Shown here: positions 9,719 to 21,934 of the stretch, piece after piece
Layout of the letters: each line of letters starts with the position of its first letter
Position numbering within the stretch: the stretch's first letter is position 1
NCBI RefSeq assembly: GCF_020382885.2
Contig: NC_058496.1
Location: 2,823,001-2,887,000, forward strand
Direction: 5' to 3'
DNA length: 64,000 bases
Source: Scatophagus argus
Taxonomy: Eukaryota; Chordata; Actinopteri; Scatophagidae
Program-made: the position numbers and the translations under genes
Notes under the pieces: model-generated
Seen by the model: the letters and a program-made list of their open reading frames with translations, nothing else
Told to the model about the DNA's origin: nothing
Database searches by the model: none

Positions 9719-12700
9719 ATGGCTCAGTTCGGCTCAAATCACAGGTTTGTGCCTGATTCTTCCTACGAAGCGCTCAGACAGAAAGTGTGCGCTGTATCCT
9801 CCGTTCAAGAAAGAATTGCAGCCTTTGAGGGGAATCTATCAGGTGCTGCCAATACAACCAGGAGTTTTCACACCCCTATGCCTGTCTTTGAGAGAAGGTT
9901 CACCTCTTCTTTCACACAAAACATGAAGTCATCAACACTCAGAACTCAGTCATTTAAATCTACCAGAACGCAGACGGCCACAAACTTTTATGGATCCTCT
10001 TTTGTGCCTTCTCATCTGAAAAATGTTGGGATGAATACCACAGAGAAAGCAAATGTTTCCAGCAAAACCAATGTCTGTCTGGCTTCTGCCAAGCCAGCGT
10101 GGACTCAATATGGAAGACTGCAGTCTACCACAATGCTGAAAACAGAAACCCAGAGATCCTTTCTGAAAGAGCACCAGAGCACCAAACTGTCTTTCTCGGC
10201 ACAGCAAAATGTTGTTACCAGAGAGAAAAGTTGGGCTGTCAGTAAAGTGAGGGTGGAAAACACAAGTGTTACACCCGCCAAACCTCACTATATCAGAACA
10301 CGTGGAAGCCAGAATGAAGTCCAAAGGCAAAGCGCCAACTCCTCCGTCTTTAAGAAGAGGCTTCCTGATGTGCTCTCTCTGGGAAAACCTCCTCCAAAGC
10401 CCAACAGGCCTCCAAGAGTTGACATTCAGAGATTTAGAAGGAATATAAAGTCTTTGAGCGATGGTGAGAAACCACTGAAGTATTGATCGAATTTGAAAAT
10501 AATATTATGCTGAAGATCTAAACATTAGCTGAATGTCCAGTCGTAAAGAGTTTAAGACAAGATGGCGTTTTTGTGTGACAGGACCAGGGATGAAGGTGCC
10601 ACGCCACGTTGCTCCTCCACCTATCCCACCTCTACATCCACGGCCATCATCCAACTATGCAGCTGCTTTGAAAGTGTGAGTACATGCTGGTCTGCACTGT
10701 GTAGGTCCCTGGTTATATCTATGAATCTGATCTGCTGTGGATTCACAGCTGCAGCACTTTGCCTGCTGCTTCTCACAGGAAGCTCCTTTCAGATCCTCAC
10801 TGATCGCAACAGAAGTCTTTAAAGGAGGAGCTCACCCAAAAATGAATATTCAGTCAATGTCTGCTCAACCCCCCTGCTGATGAAAAGTTGGGTGAAGTTT
10901 CTTAGCTTCACAGTCAAAGCGGCGTTGCAGCACATCTCGTCTCAGCTTAAAAAGAAACAAGCCTTTCATTATGCACAGCTGCAATGACACAGTCTACCAC
11001 AGTCTGCCCGAAAATGGTGGAAATGACAAAATCTTTTTTTGACCATAATCCAGGAGTCATCAAGTGAATGACGATGACTGTTATGATGATGTCGGCACGA
11101 TGAAGCCTCCTGTGCCTCCCAGTAAAGGTTGGGCCTAATTTTACATCATTTTACTGCATAAATCTGCCAATATCTAAAATGTCATGTTACGCACAAATAA
11201 ATAAAATCATACTGAGGTACAAGATTTCTGAATCACTTGTTGCATTGCCTTCACAGGACATCCTTCAAAGAAGGCAGAGGTAATCCATTCATTGTTGTTG
11301 TTAGGCTCCTGCAGAAACTAAACGCGGTCAATGCAATGAATTAATGCTTAATGCAATTAATTAATGTCTTTTTGTTTCTACAGGCAGACTTCAATAATGA
11401 GACATGTGAAAATCTGGATGATAGACGGTAAGAGTCAGGCAGGAATGAGACGAATTTTGTTTTACATATAAATGTATAATTTTACAAAATCTTTCCAAAG
11501 GACGGAAAAACCAGCAACATTTAAAAAACGTGAGGAAAGAAGTCATGGAAAAGGGGACACAAACTACGGCAAAGTCACGCAGGACAAACAGGCAGTAAGT
11601 TCTTTCTTTCTGTGCTGTACTAACTTTACTCTCACAACCAAAATGGTGGTCATTGTTTTGTCTACTCATCCTCATCCAGGTTAACAGACCCTTTAACACG
11701 AACAACAAGCGGAAGACACTTAAAGGTGGAGCTGATTTTAAAGGGGGAAAATCAGACTCGTCGTTGAATCAAGGTGAGGCTGTTGACCACAATACAAGTG
11801 ACCCACATGGACAAACATGGCAACAGACGTTCTGTGAGAATAGCGTGTGTGATCTCTGCTTTCAGATGACGACATGAAGCGCGTCGAGACAAGACGTGAT
11901 GGTTTAAATGAGGAGAAGGAGCCACGGTCTTACAACTCTGATGCAGTGTCAGACGTCACTGAGGCACCAGCTGAGGTTTGCAGGTACGAAATGCCTCTAA
12001 AATACAGAATAAACATCTCAAAAGACAAAAATTTGTGAAAAGTTTTTCTGCTGTGCATACTGTTATTATCTCTTGCTGATTCGATGGTTTCTCTCCTCTT
12101 TAGTGGGCTTGCTGTTCAAAACGGTAAGCTGGTTTCTCTTTAATTTATTTAAATATGACAATATAATGATAAGCTCTCTACACAGGCACCATTTCTTCTT
12201 CCCTTCTTGTTTTTAAAGCAGATTTGAAGAATGATGAAGATTTGAAGAATCCAGACACAAGGTTGTACTCTTTTTGTATTTGTTTTGACTGGATGGTTAA
12301 GATTAGGTCATTCATCACAGTGGAAAACACAGAGGGTGAATTTAAAGTAGATGCTGGTGAAAAAATTGAGATCAGTATTTGACCAACACCTGTGAGTAAT
12401 ATTAAATTAATATATTCACAGAAAAAGTCAGACTTAAAGAAGTATTTCTAATAGTGAAGAAGTTCTTTTCCAGTCCACGCCTGCTGTTCGCCAAATTGTA
12501 AATTGCACCTGGGTGCCACCTAGTGGTTTATTTGATTAATGCAATGAACGTAAACTACCGGTAGCTTGAACATCTGAGTAAATGCAGTTTAATTCAACAT
12601 AATACCTCTCAACAAATGCTACCCTTAAAATTTTACGCTCAGTGAGTCACAGAGGTTTTAATTTTGCTCCAAGTGTTTGCATCAGTTCCCGCACTTTATC

Positions 12701-13447
12701 TTCATTATGCTTTTTCCCTTTTCCCCTCAGAGTTCCTCCTCTGCCACAGGCACCCACGGATGAAGGTGAACATGTCAGCATCACTTACTGTAAACCACAG
12801 TGGAGATCATGGCATTATTACGTACTAAACATGAACTGTACCTGTGCCCACAGATGGCTTTTATGATAACGTCAGTTTCCAGAGTCCTCTGCTGCCTTAC
12901 GATGGGTAATGGTGTCAATGATGTGTCAGAATACTTTCACTCACATTCTGTCTCAAAGGCAGCTTGACAGTAAAATTTTTTACAGTGATTTAACACACAA
13001 TGATCCACATGACAGTAACTTATAAATCTGGTTATTATTTCACACAGGTTTGATATTTATGAAGGCACCGAAGAAGGTATGTTCTGGTAACTCAAAGTGT
13101 AATATTACAGAACTGCAGTGGTGGAATATTATAGGTACTGCACTTGAATACAGAAACATTTTAATCCACTACATTTGATTTCACTGATATAGTTAGTAGT
13201 TGGTAGCAGTCAGCCTGCTAATTAGCTGATATACTTTTACCTTTTGAATTTTGGATGCAGGACGTTCACTTGTACCAGGCTGTATTTTTAACGGTCGTAT
13301 TTCTATTTGAACTTGAGCAAACAATCTGAGTATGTCTTCTAGCACTTTAGACCAAATATTCATTAGGATTTGGTGTTAGAAAATAAAATAAAATAAACTG
13401 CTTCCTTAACTTTACAGGCTGCATCTATACAGACGTGATGGCATGAG
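9719..13447 (+). CDS. fyb1: FYB/ADAP-family adaptor-like protein lacking recognisable helical SH3 domains
   Basis: Coding exons: 9719-10463, 11257-11279, 11384-11427, 11501-11594, 11680-11773, 11866-11983, 12104-12123, 12222-12261, 12731-12765, 12854-12905, 13048-13076, 13419-13447, giving 440 aa. A possible extra exon at 10582-10675 is listed separately. The start ATG lies 26 bp into the second exon. Family evidence is the motif SLGKPPPKPNRPPRVDI, which matches the LGPPPPKPNRPP-VDL core of FYB1/FYB2/PRAM1. The tail GCIYTDVMA resembles the FYB1 end, and there are tyrosine motifs FYDNV and IYEGTEE. FYB1 is a T-cell and platelet adaptor that recruits SLP-76, SKAP and ENA/VASP proteins. Its immediate neighbour in human is RICTOR, as here. 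I found neither of the two helical SH3 domains, so this is a shortened relative. Which paralogue it is remains uncertain. Confidence 0.62.
10582..10675 (+). other. Possible cassette or terminal exon of the FYB-like gene
   Basis: A GTGTGACAG acceptor is followed by an open stretch in the right phase that encodes a proline-rich peptide (VPRHVAPPPIPPLHPRPSS), typical of FYB linkers. The only good donor, GTGAGT at 10676, leaves phase 2, but the next exon needs phase 1. Inclusion with that donor would shift the frame and meet TAA in exon 11384-11427. Reading straight on gives GTG TGA, a stop lying within the donor, so it could be a short terminal exon. Skipping it keeps the frame perfectly. Confidence 0.45.
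12512..12526 (-). promoter_or_regulatory. CTCF-like motif in an intron of the FYB-like gene
   Basis: On the minus strand this reads CCACTAGGTGGCACC, a full match to the CTCF core consensus as I remember it. Occupancy is unknown. Confidence 0.4.
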
Positions 13448-14190
13448 GAGCCTGGATCAGAATCTTGGATCATTTCAGTGCCATACATCAGTATCCAGTG
13501 TTTGTAAATGGCTGAATGAATAATCAGAGAGCTTCATTGATGAGGAACCATAAAAACTTATTATTAATATATGATATTGGTAAAATAAAATGTTGCAACC
13601 TACCACTGTTGGCAGTGATGAGCTTTTGACCAGTAGTTATTAGTACAATGGTGACACGCTTTTACAAATATGAACAAATCCTGCTTAACTTCAGTATGCA
13701 TTGTTTGGCAGATTATCTGGAATCATCAGCCTTTGTTTAAGCAACTTGTTGATACTTTAAATATGTTGATCAATGCCTCAGCATGGTTTATTCGTTCATG
13801 ATGCACACATTTACTGTCAGGATTATTGTGAATTTTTTTCTTTTGATCAACAATAAAGATCTATTAATTCACGTCTGGGTGTGGGGAGTGTAATTTTGCA
13901 ACCTATTCTGACCTCTAAATGTATTAAATCCTGTTATAAACGATTCCTACACCGGAGACGAAAACTTGCCAGAGTCCCGCTGTTAAATAGCGCCCTCCTC
14001 TCAGGCCTTAATACTGTCGCCAGGTCAGATGCATGGTTTGGTCCCTGATAAGATTAGAGGGGGATTAAGTTGGATCCAGCTGGTCTCAGGTCTGTGGGCG
14101 AGTTGCTGCGGCTATGTCGCGACAGCCTCCGTTGTCTGATTTCTCGCGAGAAGCCGCGAAGATTCCGGTGTTGTGTATGTTCCTGGAAAC
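13448..14190. other. FYB-like 3' UTR and rictor promoter
   Basis: Two AATAAA signals on the plus strand (13584-13589 and 13852-13857) mark likely 3' ends of the FYB-like gene. The second is only about 300 bp upstream of the rictor start region. From about 13930 the sequence becomes CpG-rich and carries the rictor core promoter element at 14142-14151. Confidence 0.6.
14142..14151. promoter_or_regulatory. TCTCGCGAGA palindromic promoter element of rictor
   Basis: A perfect TCTCGCGAGA palindrome lies 39 bp upstream of the rictor start codon in a CpG-rich stretch. This motif is an established TATA-less core promoter element, bound by BANP and earlier linked to Kaiso/ZBTB33, and often found close to the transcription start. 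A second exact copy lies in the nono/pold2 interval. Confidence 0.7.
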
Positions 14191-17100
14191 ATGGCGGCCA
14201 GCTTCCGCGGCCGTCCTATCCGGAGTCTTCGGATGCGAGGTAAGCCCGAAAAACTCGATTGAGTGATATGTGTAATAGCGGGATATTGCAAAAACAGAAT
14301 TTCCCAGGTTTCTGATGACCCCGGAGCGATGCCTCACAATGTCTGCTATGTGTGTTTTTGACAGGTCGGAATGACAGCGGAGAAGAGAACGTACCGCTGG
14401 ATCTGACCAGAGGTAAGCAGAGGCTTCATCACATCACCCTGAAAGCGATTATTGTTCAAAATGGATGAGGAGCTTTTCTGCAAACACTGGCCCTGTGAAG
14501 TGGAAATTCAGTTAGTCGGTGCACTTGTGCTGTCATTGCTGTTGTCATTTCGTCAGTTTACCCCTTTTTTCTGTTTCGTGTAATAACATTGCTAGCGATA
14601 TCATAATAACAGGCGGCAGCGAGCTAACTAACTAGCTGGGTTAGCGTTAGCTAGCTGCCTCGGCTAACCAGCCATGACGACGCTCTGTTGTTGTGATTGG
14701 TGTGAGTGGGCACGATAGCCTGTTATTTAGCCAACCCGCCATAAGTGCTGTAGTCATGCATTGGTCATCGTTGGCTGTATGAGAAATCGTCTTTCAGGGT
14801 TGTTAGCTGAGTAGCATTTGTGCAGCACAGGGTACGCAGGGTGGTTTTTCCAGTGGCACACTGAAACACAGTCTGCTCAGATTTACTCCTCCAGAAGCAG
14901 GAACACTTTGTTTACATGGAGCAGCGCTTTTCTGTCCGTTATCTGTCTCTGGACGCAGGCACTGGTTTATTTTTTTTCCATACATTGCATCTGAAATTGC
15001 AGATGAATGGAGAAGGCCAAGGAGTGTTTTTGCCCTATCAGCATGACTCAAGTCTCCTACACGGTTGATGGTGTTCATCTGTGAGCTGTTTTGTACTTGA
15101 TTTGCAAAACAGAAATATGATGGGATATTGGGTACTTCATTATTTTGTTCCAGGTCAGTGCGTGTGCTGCATAATGTTATGGCATGCCTAAGGGCACAAG
15201 ATCATCAGGCACAAAATTCTTATGCAAAGCCCATGTCAGCTGTTTTTATTGCATACACATTCTTACATGATGAAACATGTGGTCTAAGTAGCCCAGATCC
15301 ATTTGTAAGACACTATGGCATGGGTGGATGGATTCCCATCACTCCCCTGACACCTGATGGACCTCTGGTTACATCTGACGCATTAATGCAACCCTGCATT
15401 TTACTCTAACATTGGCTGTAGAGAGCAACTAACACTTTGATTTAGTGTTTTTCTCAAATGGATTAAAGAACATTTGTACAATTTGTAGTCTTTTAGATGA
15501 AATACATTCGGGGGCCGCATTGCAGTTTGCAGTAAGTTATTGTTTTGACAGACTGAAACTCATTCCTCTGGTAAACTCTGTTTACCTTTTTGTTGCAATG
15601 TAGGATCTGGAAACTACTGTTGGGGCACTGTTTCTTGCAGTTTCTTTCATACGCTATTTTAAAAACATGTTTTCTATGCAGACCATCACAGTGATCACAT
15701 GGCAGGTAAAAGGAACTGAAAACAAAAAACACTTCCTGGCTCAAGTCTTGCTTTTACTGTCTAGACCTTGTTTTGCCTGTACACAGTGAATTAGTTTGAC
15801 CAGCTAAACCAACTTCCTTCCTGCAACATATCAATTACGGTTCGTCGACTGATATTATGGCAATATGGCTTAATGCTTGTCTTGGTTACATTGTATTTCC
15901 TTTTCTGTCTGCTGCAGAACCGTCAGAGAACTTCCGTGAAATCCTTCAAAATGTGGCCAAACCACATGGAGTCAGTAACATGCGAAAACTGGGCCACCTG
16001 AACAACTTCATAAAGGTAACGCTCTTATGATGCTTTCATCCTGGTGTTTTATTTGTTGTTTTAGCAGAAGCGCCAAAGTTGTTATCCCCCTCAAACCAAC
16101 ATGAAGACCCTGTTGAAGTTGTGGATACAAACAGGCAGCTTTTCAAGAAGGTTGACTCCCTGAGTGGCTGTGCTCTGCTCCCACCCCACTCTGTGGTGTC
16201 ACCACCGACCTCTCCTTGATCCTCCTCTCTAGGGTGTTGCTGCCAGCAGGCCTAGCTATGCCTGTCATTGTGACTCTGACAGTGAATGTAACGGGAGCTG
16301 TAGGGATGCGAAAGCACTCTGACCTAATGCGCATCAAGAGCAGCACTCTGACTTTGAAACCCGAGATTTCTGGTTACTGTTCTTATGAACCTTTTGTAAA
16401 AAATAAATAAATAAATAAATAAATTGTGTTCAGTTAAACTGAAGCATAAAGCAGGTGGTCCTGGATAGTAGGAGGCATCAGCACAGAGATTTAAAATGCT
16501 GAGATTGAGCTGAAGAACTGGGCTGTGTCTGTCCTACTTATCAGCAGCTGACGCCTGGGATGCACACGTTTATATTTTACAAATGGAAAAAGGAGAAAGA
16601 CTTTGTTGTTATGTATTTGTTTTGGAGTGTCAGTATGGGTTAAGAAGTCTCCTAACGCTTTTTAAAAACAAATGCAGGTGGATTTAGATGAATTGTTTTT
16701 CCTTGTGTGGTTATAGTCAGTGTCAGCTGTGTGATGGACTAGTGACCTTTTCAGGGTGTTTTTGCTTTCCTCCCAGCACATACTTGCATCGTTTCCAGGA
16801 ATAATTCCTGTATTCACCATCTCCGGCTGCTGATTCCTGCTTAAACATTTGCTGGTTTCTGCTGAGCGACCTGCTGCCTTCACCCTAATGGGACTGTCTG
16901 TCATGGATGTATTTTGACCAATCGTTGGCGGCCGTGAAGCCTATGAGTGAGCAGCTGGCACCGTAGCAGGCAAAGTGTGGGCCTGAGTTGTGTGTCTGTA
17001 ATCCCTACACCTAACTCTGTTGTTTACAACTGACAGGAGGGTAATAGCTACGATGTGTGTCTGTGTGTATACGCCTGTTGGAGCACCATGCCTCTGATTC

Positions 17101-19734
17101 CTTATAAAGGTTCCAGGACAGTGAGGGTGATCTAACCCCACCCACCCACCCACAGAGTGTCACATGCCCTTCTCCCCATCTCCTCTCCCATCCTGCTGCC
17201 TGCTTGGGCTCTGACATCACGGCTGATTTAAACCCCCTACTGGTCACCTTCGCCCCTCCAATCCTGCTCCGTCTGTCCTTCTGATCTGCTCTGCAGTTTA
17301 CGATAAAGGAGCGAGGAGGTTTACATCTGGCTTTAAGGAACAAGTCACGCAAAAACCGAACTTGTTGGTAGTTTGCAGGTGTCTCAGTGTGCCTGTAAGG
17401 AAGGTGGCAGCCCCAAAATGGCAGCATCCTTGGCCCTTGGAGCTCATTGCTTTGTGCATATAGTGAGTTTCGGAGTGTGATGTTGTTGTTAATGCTGGCC
17501 TGCCAGTTGACTGTCAAATAAGACTTACTGTTTTTTATAATGAACTCCTTTTGTGTAAACACAGTTTGAATCCTGTATACACTAGTTGTGTGTGGGCCTC
17601 CGTTAATGATGGAGGACCTGTGGTGAGGGAACTGTTAAAAGTGGCAATTCATGTTGAAAACAGGTTTCATTGCCAGGGCTGGTAGGGTGCAGAATACGCG
17701 AGCAAATAGTTGGAGACAGAAGTATTGAACCTATCGCTTACTTCCTGTTATTACCCTCTATATTCATAAAAGCTTGTGCACTCATAAACAGCAAATGGTG
17801 GGTGTGACACAAGCCTACACCCGCTACTGGATCTGAGAATGTGTTGGCCCAACTCTTTGGTAATTATAACCTCCATCTCCCACCAGCGAAAGCATGACAT
17901 TGTCCAGTCACGATTCACCTCCTCCAAACAAGTCAGCGTGTAACACACAAGTGGAAAAATACAACAAACATGCCTGCATGGCTCCTGCAGCTCCCACTTA
18001 AGTTGATGCTTTTTTTTTTGTTAAACAAGGAGCTTCTCAGAAGAAGGATGGAGTTGCTGAACTTCCATTATAATGAGCTTGAGGGGCCCTGGTTGTGTCA
18101 TAATGCCTGGGTTTAGCTCAGTTCTGTCCTTAACCAGAGTTAGTTAGGGCTGCAAGTAATTAATATTTTTATTATTGATTTATCTGATTGTTGTTTTCTA
18201 GATTAGTTGATTAATTGTTTGGTTGAATATAATAAAAATGTCCCTCCCAGTTTCTCATAGTCCACAGTGATGTCTTTAAATGTCTTGTTTTGTCAGTCCA
18301 AAGCCATATTTTCAGTTTAATGTGATGTAAACAGAGAAAAGCAGGAAGTCTCCCGATGTGAGATGGTGAAAACAGCATTTTCTACCATTTTTGCATTAAA
18401 AATGACTTTAATGGATTATCTAAATAGTTGTTGATTAGTTATTGTTGATCTACTAATCAGGTGTTCATGCATATTTACGAGCTTCTTGTATGAACCAGTT
18501 CATTTATTCCTTGTCCCGTTTCTGTGTTTTAGCTGCTATGCAGTGTTAACCACCATGAAGAAAGCTTTGGGTTTACATACGAAGAAATCATCGTCTGGTA
18601 AGTGTTGTCAGCAGGCAGCAGTTACTGATCGTACACCGTGTTCTTTTCATCGACATGTGCTCTCTTTCAAAGTCGCTCGCTTGTTATTTATGCGGCTAAG
18701 TTTTAAGTCAGTCCCTGTGGCTGATGAGCCAGAATATTTTTCATTTGGAACATTAATTTGATGAGTTTTAAATTGAAAAGCAGCAGGAATCAGAGATCAT
18801 CATGCTCATGGAGGAATTCGGGATATAACAATAGTTTGCAAAGTCTGGTTGCTTTTTGTTACACCAAAGTGTCTCCTCACTTCCTTCACTCGCATATCTT
18901 CCTTGCATATTAGCTCTTCCTTGAGAGGATGTGAGAGACGGATGTGAGGAGACACCTGTGTTTCTTCCTTTCCATAAAAGGGTTTGGAAGATCCTCCATG
19001 ATGGTGGAGGGGAAATCGATTTCTCACAGGAGGAGAGAGAGGAAGCACATGTTGGCATAATGAAATTCAGTCTTGATGTCATGTCCATTTTTCAATGTTG
19101 GACTCATCTGAGTGTTTGACTTTCAACCCCCAGCCTGCGACTAGCTCTACTGAATGAGGCCAAGGAAGTGCGTGCTGCAGGGTTGCGGTCACTCCGTTAC
19201 CTCATTAGAGACACCGCTGTGTTGCAGAAGGTCCTCAAACTACAGGTGGACTATTTGGTCGCCAGGTGAGATCCTGCTTTGACCACAACAACTCTGAGTG
19301 CCGTCTGGCTGACTTTTATTCTTAGAGGAAGTAATTAGTTCATGGTTTTAACGTTTTTTTTTTTTAAATGTTGTTTATCTTCTGCTGGTTAAAAAGGAAA
19401 AGGACACGACTAATTATTTTTGTGTGCTTGTTTAGATGTATTGACATCCAGCAGAGCAATGAGGGGGAGAGGACTCAGGCTCTCAGACTAGTCCGAAAGG
19501 TAATATAATATGCCTTTTATTTCTGTACCTCCTCAGCCATTCTTCCACTGATTGAGAGTCACGGTTGTATTGCTTCGTTGCCTCAGTGGTAGCACAGACC
19601 TACCAGAAATATTGTTGGGTTCGCAGCAGTGTCAGAGTGTGGACGCTTTGCACAAGTCTGCAGGCGAGGCTATTAATAGCTCTGTCTGTAGTTTACTGTA
19701 AACTCTCTTCACACATACACGCTCACAGTCATGT

Positions 19735-19780
<46 letters not shown>

Positions 19781-21903
19781 TCAGGGTCCAGTTTCAGGAA
19801 AGTACTGTTGGCCATCCAAGCAGTAATACAACCTCTGTGACATATCGCCTCCTATCATAAAATACATTTCTGTTATCACATCTTGGATTATAAATTCTGA
19901 GATATGTGATCCTCACAATATGTTCAGTTACTTATTCTCTATTTCAGAAATCGATCTTCTTGTTCAAGGGGCCTGGAACATGAAAAAAAATGTCATGGTC
20001 GCTTTTTTTCCACTCCTGTTTGTTCAGACTTGTTTGATGACTCATGTGTTCCTCCTCTTCTTCCCTGCGTAGATTATCACTGTCAATGCGATGCTGTTCC
20101 CCACCTCTATTGCAAACTCTCTGATAGCTGTGGGCACAGATGGACTACAGGAGAGAGACCGCATGGTCCGTGCAGCCATCGCCATCGTGTGTGAGCTGGG
20201 TGAGCACTGGGCTTGTTGACATGAAGATGCAGATATAATAAAACCACAAGTTCAGTGGGTTCGTGAGAGGAGTTTGGAAAATGAACCTTTTTTTTGTTTC
20301 TTTTTAAGGTTAGGATAGTGACCTAATTTGAATATACTCCATGACAAAACTAGAATATCAGCAGTATCAGAATATGCTGTTTTATCTACACAATCACTCA
20401 TGTAAACCGTTGTTTTAAAACTTGAAATGAATTGATCTTGTTATCATATTTATTTGATGTCTGCTGAAGTCCCGCACCAGATGTGAGTGGATCGGACTGG
20501 AGCTAGATGGAGTGACTTTTAGGTTTTACGCTTTTACGTTGTGCTCCCCCTCTGGTGTGAATCTAGTCTTCTGCGCTCAGGAAGCACACGTGTCCTCTGA
20601 TCTTTAACGTTGTGCCTGCATGCCACTGACAAAGATGGCTGACATGAGAGCTTCCCAAAAGTCAAAATATCTCGAATACCCCCAGTGGCAGACTGCAGTA
20701 CAGGTCATTATGTCATCAGAACAAGATGGCGGCGCTTGTATCTCGGATAATAAGAATGGAGATTGTGAGCCAGGCCTTTTGGTCCAACATCAGTGTGTGA
20801 CCTCACAAATGTTCTACTGCATGAATGGGCACAAACTCCCACAGAAACACTCCAACATGTTGTGGAAAGCCTTCACAGAAGAGTGGAAGCTGTTAGAGCT
20901 GCAAAGCTGTCTGAGTGTTTACAATGCAGTCATTAATGTCCCTTTGGTGTAATGTCCCAATACTTTTGTTTATATAGTGTATGTCAGTGATACTTGCACA
21001 TTGAAGGTTGCTTGCTAACATTTGTAATTGCTCCCCAGCTGCTACAAAACAGGTGGATTTTGTTATCATTTTGCAGCATACCAGACTGTCGTTTTAATGA
21101 CAGTTGACTGTCTAAGAATTCTGAAAATGGCTTCAGGCCACTACAGGAAGGCGTAGTGCACAGCCTATGGAAAGTAGATTGAGGCTTGAGTGTGACAGGG
21201 GTGTGGTTCAAAAGCTCTACAGACCCTGTCTAATATTTCTTTGTTGCCGATTTGCTGCCTTTGTAGCCCTGAAGAACCCAGAGGTGGTGGCCAAACGGGG
21301 AGGCCTCAGCACCATCCTGAAGAGCGTGATTGACTGTCAGCTGAGCCGCATCAATGAAGCTCTGATCACCACTGTCCTCCACCTCCTCAACCACCCGCGT
21401 ACCCGTCAGTACGTGCGTGTTGACGTCGAACTGGAGGTACACACACACACACACACATGGATATGAATTCAGGGGAAGCTGCTGTTTGTAAATGAGCCAG
21501 TGTGCTGGGAGTCGTTCCAGCCAGGATTAGCGGCCACAGGTTGCCTGTCTTTTTCCCATGGAGCTCACAGTAATCAGCCCCAGCGTTTCTCTAAAGCCTT
21601 CATTGTCTGTGCACAGACACCTGGGACAGTAGCATCTCATCGCCACAGTCATAATATCCACACAGGTGTCATATGAGAGCTAATGCAGGTTAATTATTAC
21701 TGCAGGTTGTTTCCTGGGAATTGAAGAACTGAAGAATGCGTCCACATAATTTTCAAATCAAATAAAGAGCCTTAAAGTCTGTCGTGTTTTGTACTCATCC
21801 ATCTTTTGTATGTGTGTGTGTGTTCGGTCCTCCAGCAAATCCTCGCGCCTTTCACAGATTTTCACTACCGCCACAACGCAGACACGGCTGAAGGACAACT
21901 CAA

Positions 21904-21934
<31 letters not shown>

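Noticed and set aside
17011-17562. 183-codon open frame on the minus strand in rictor intron 3
   Set aside because: No family resemblance, no splice structure and low-complexity parts; long open frames occur by chance in introns.
19565-19840. Histidine-threonine-rich peptides in rictor introns and elsewhere
   Set aside because: They are translations of (CA)n/(TG)n microsatellites.
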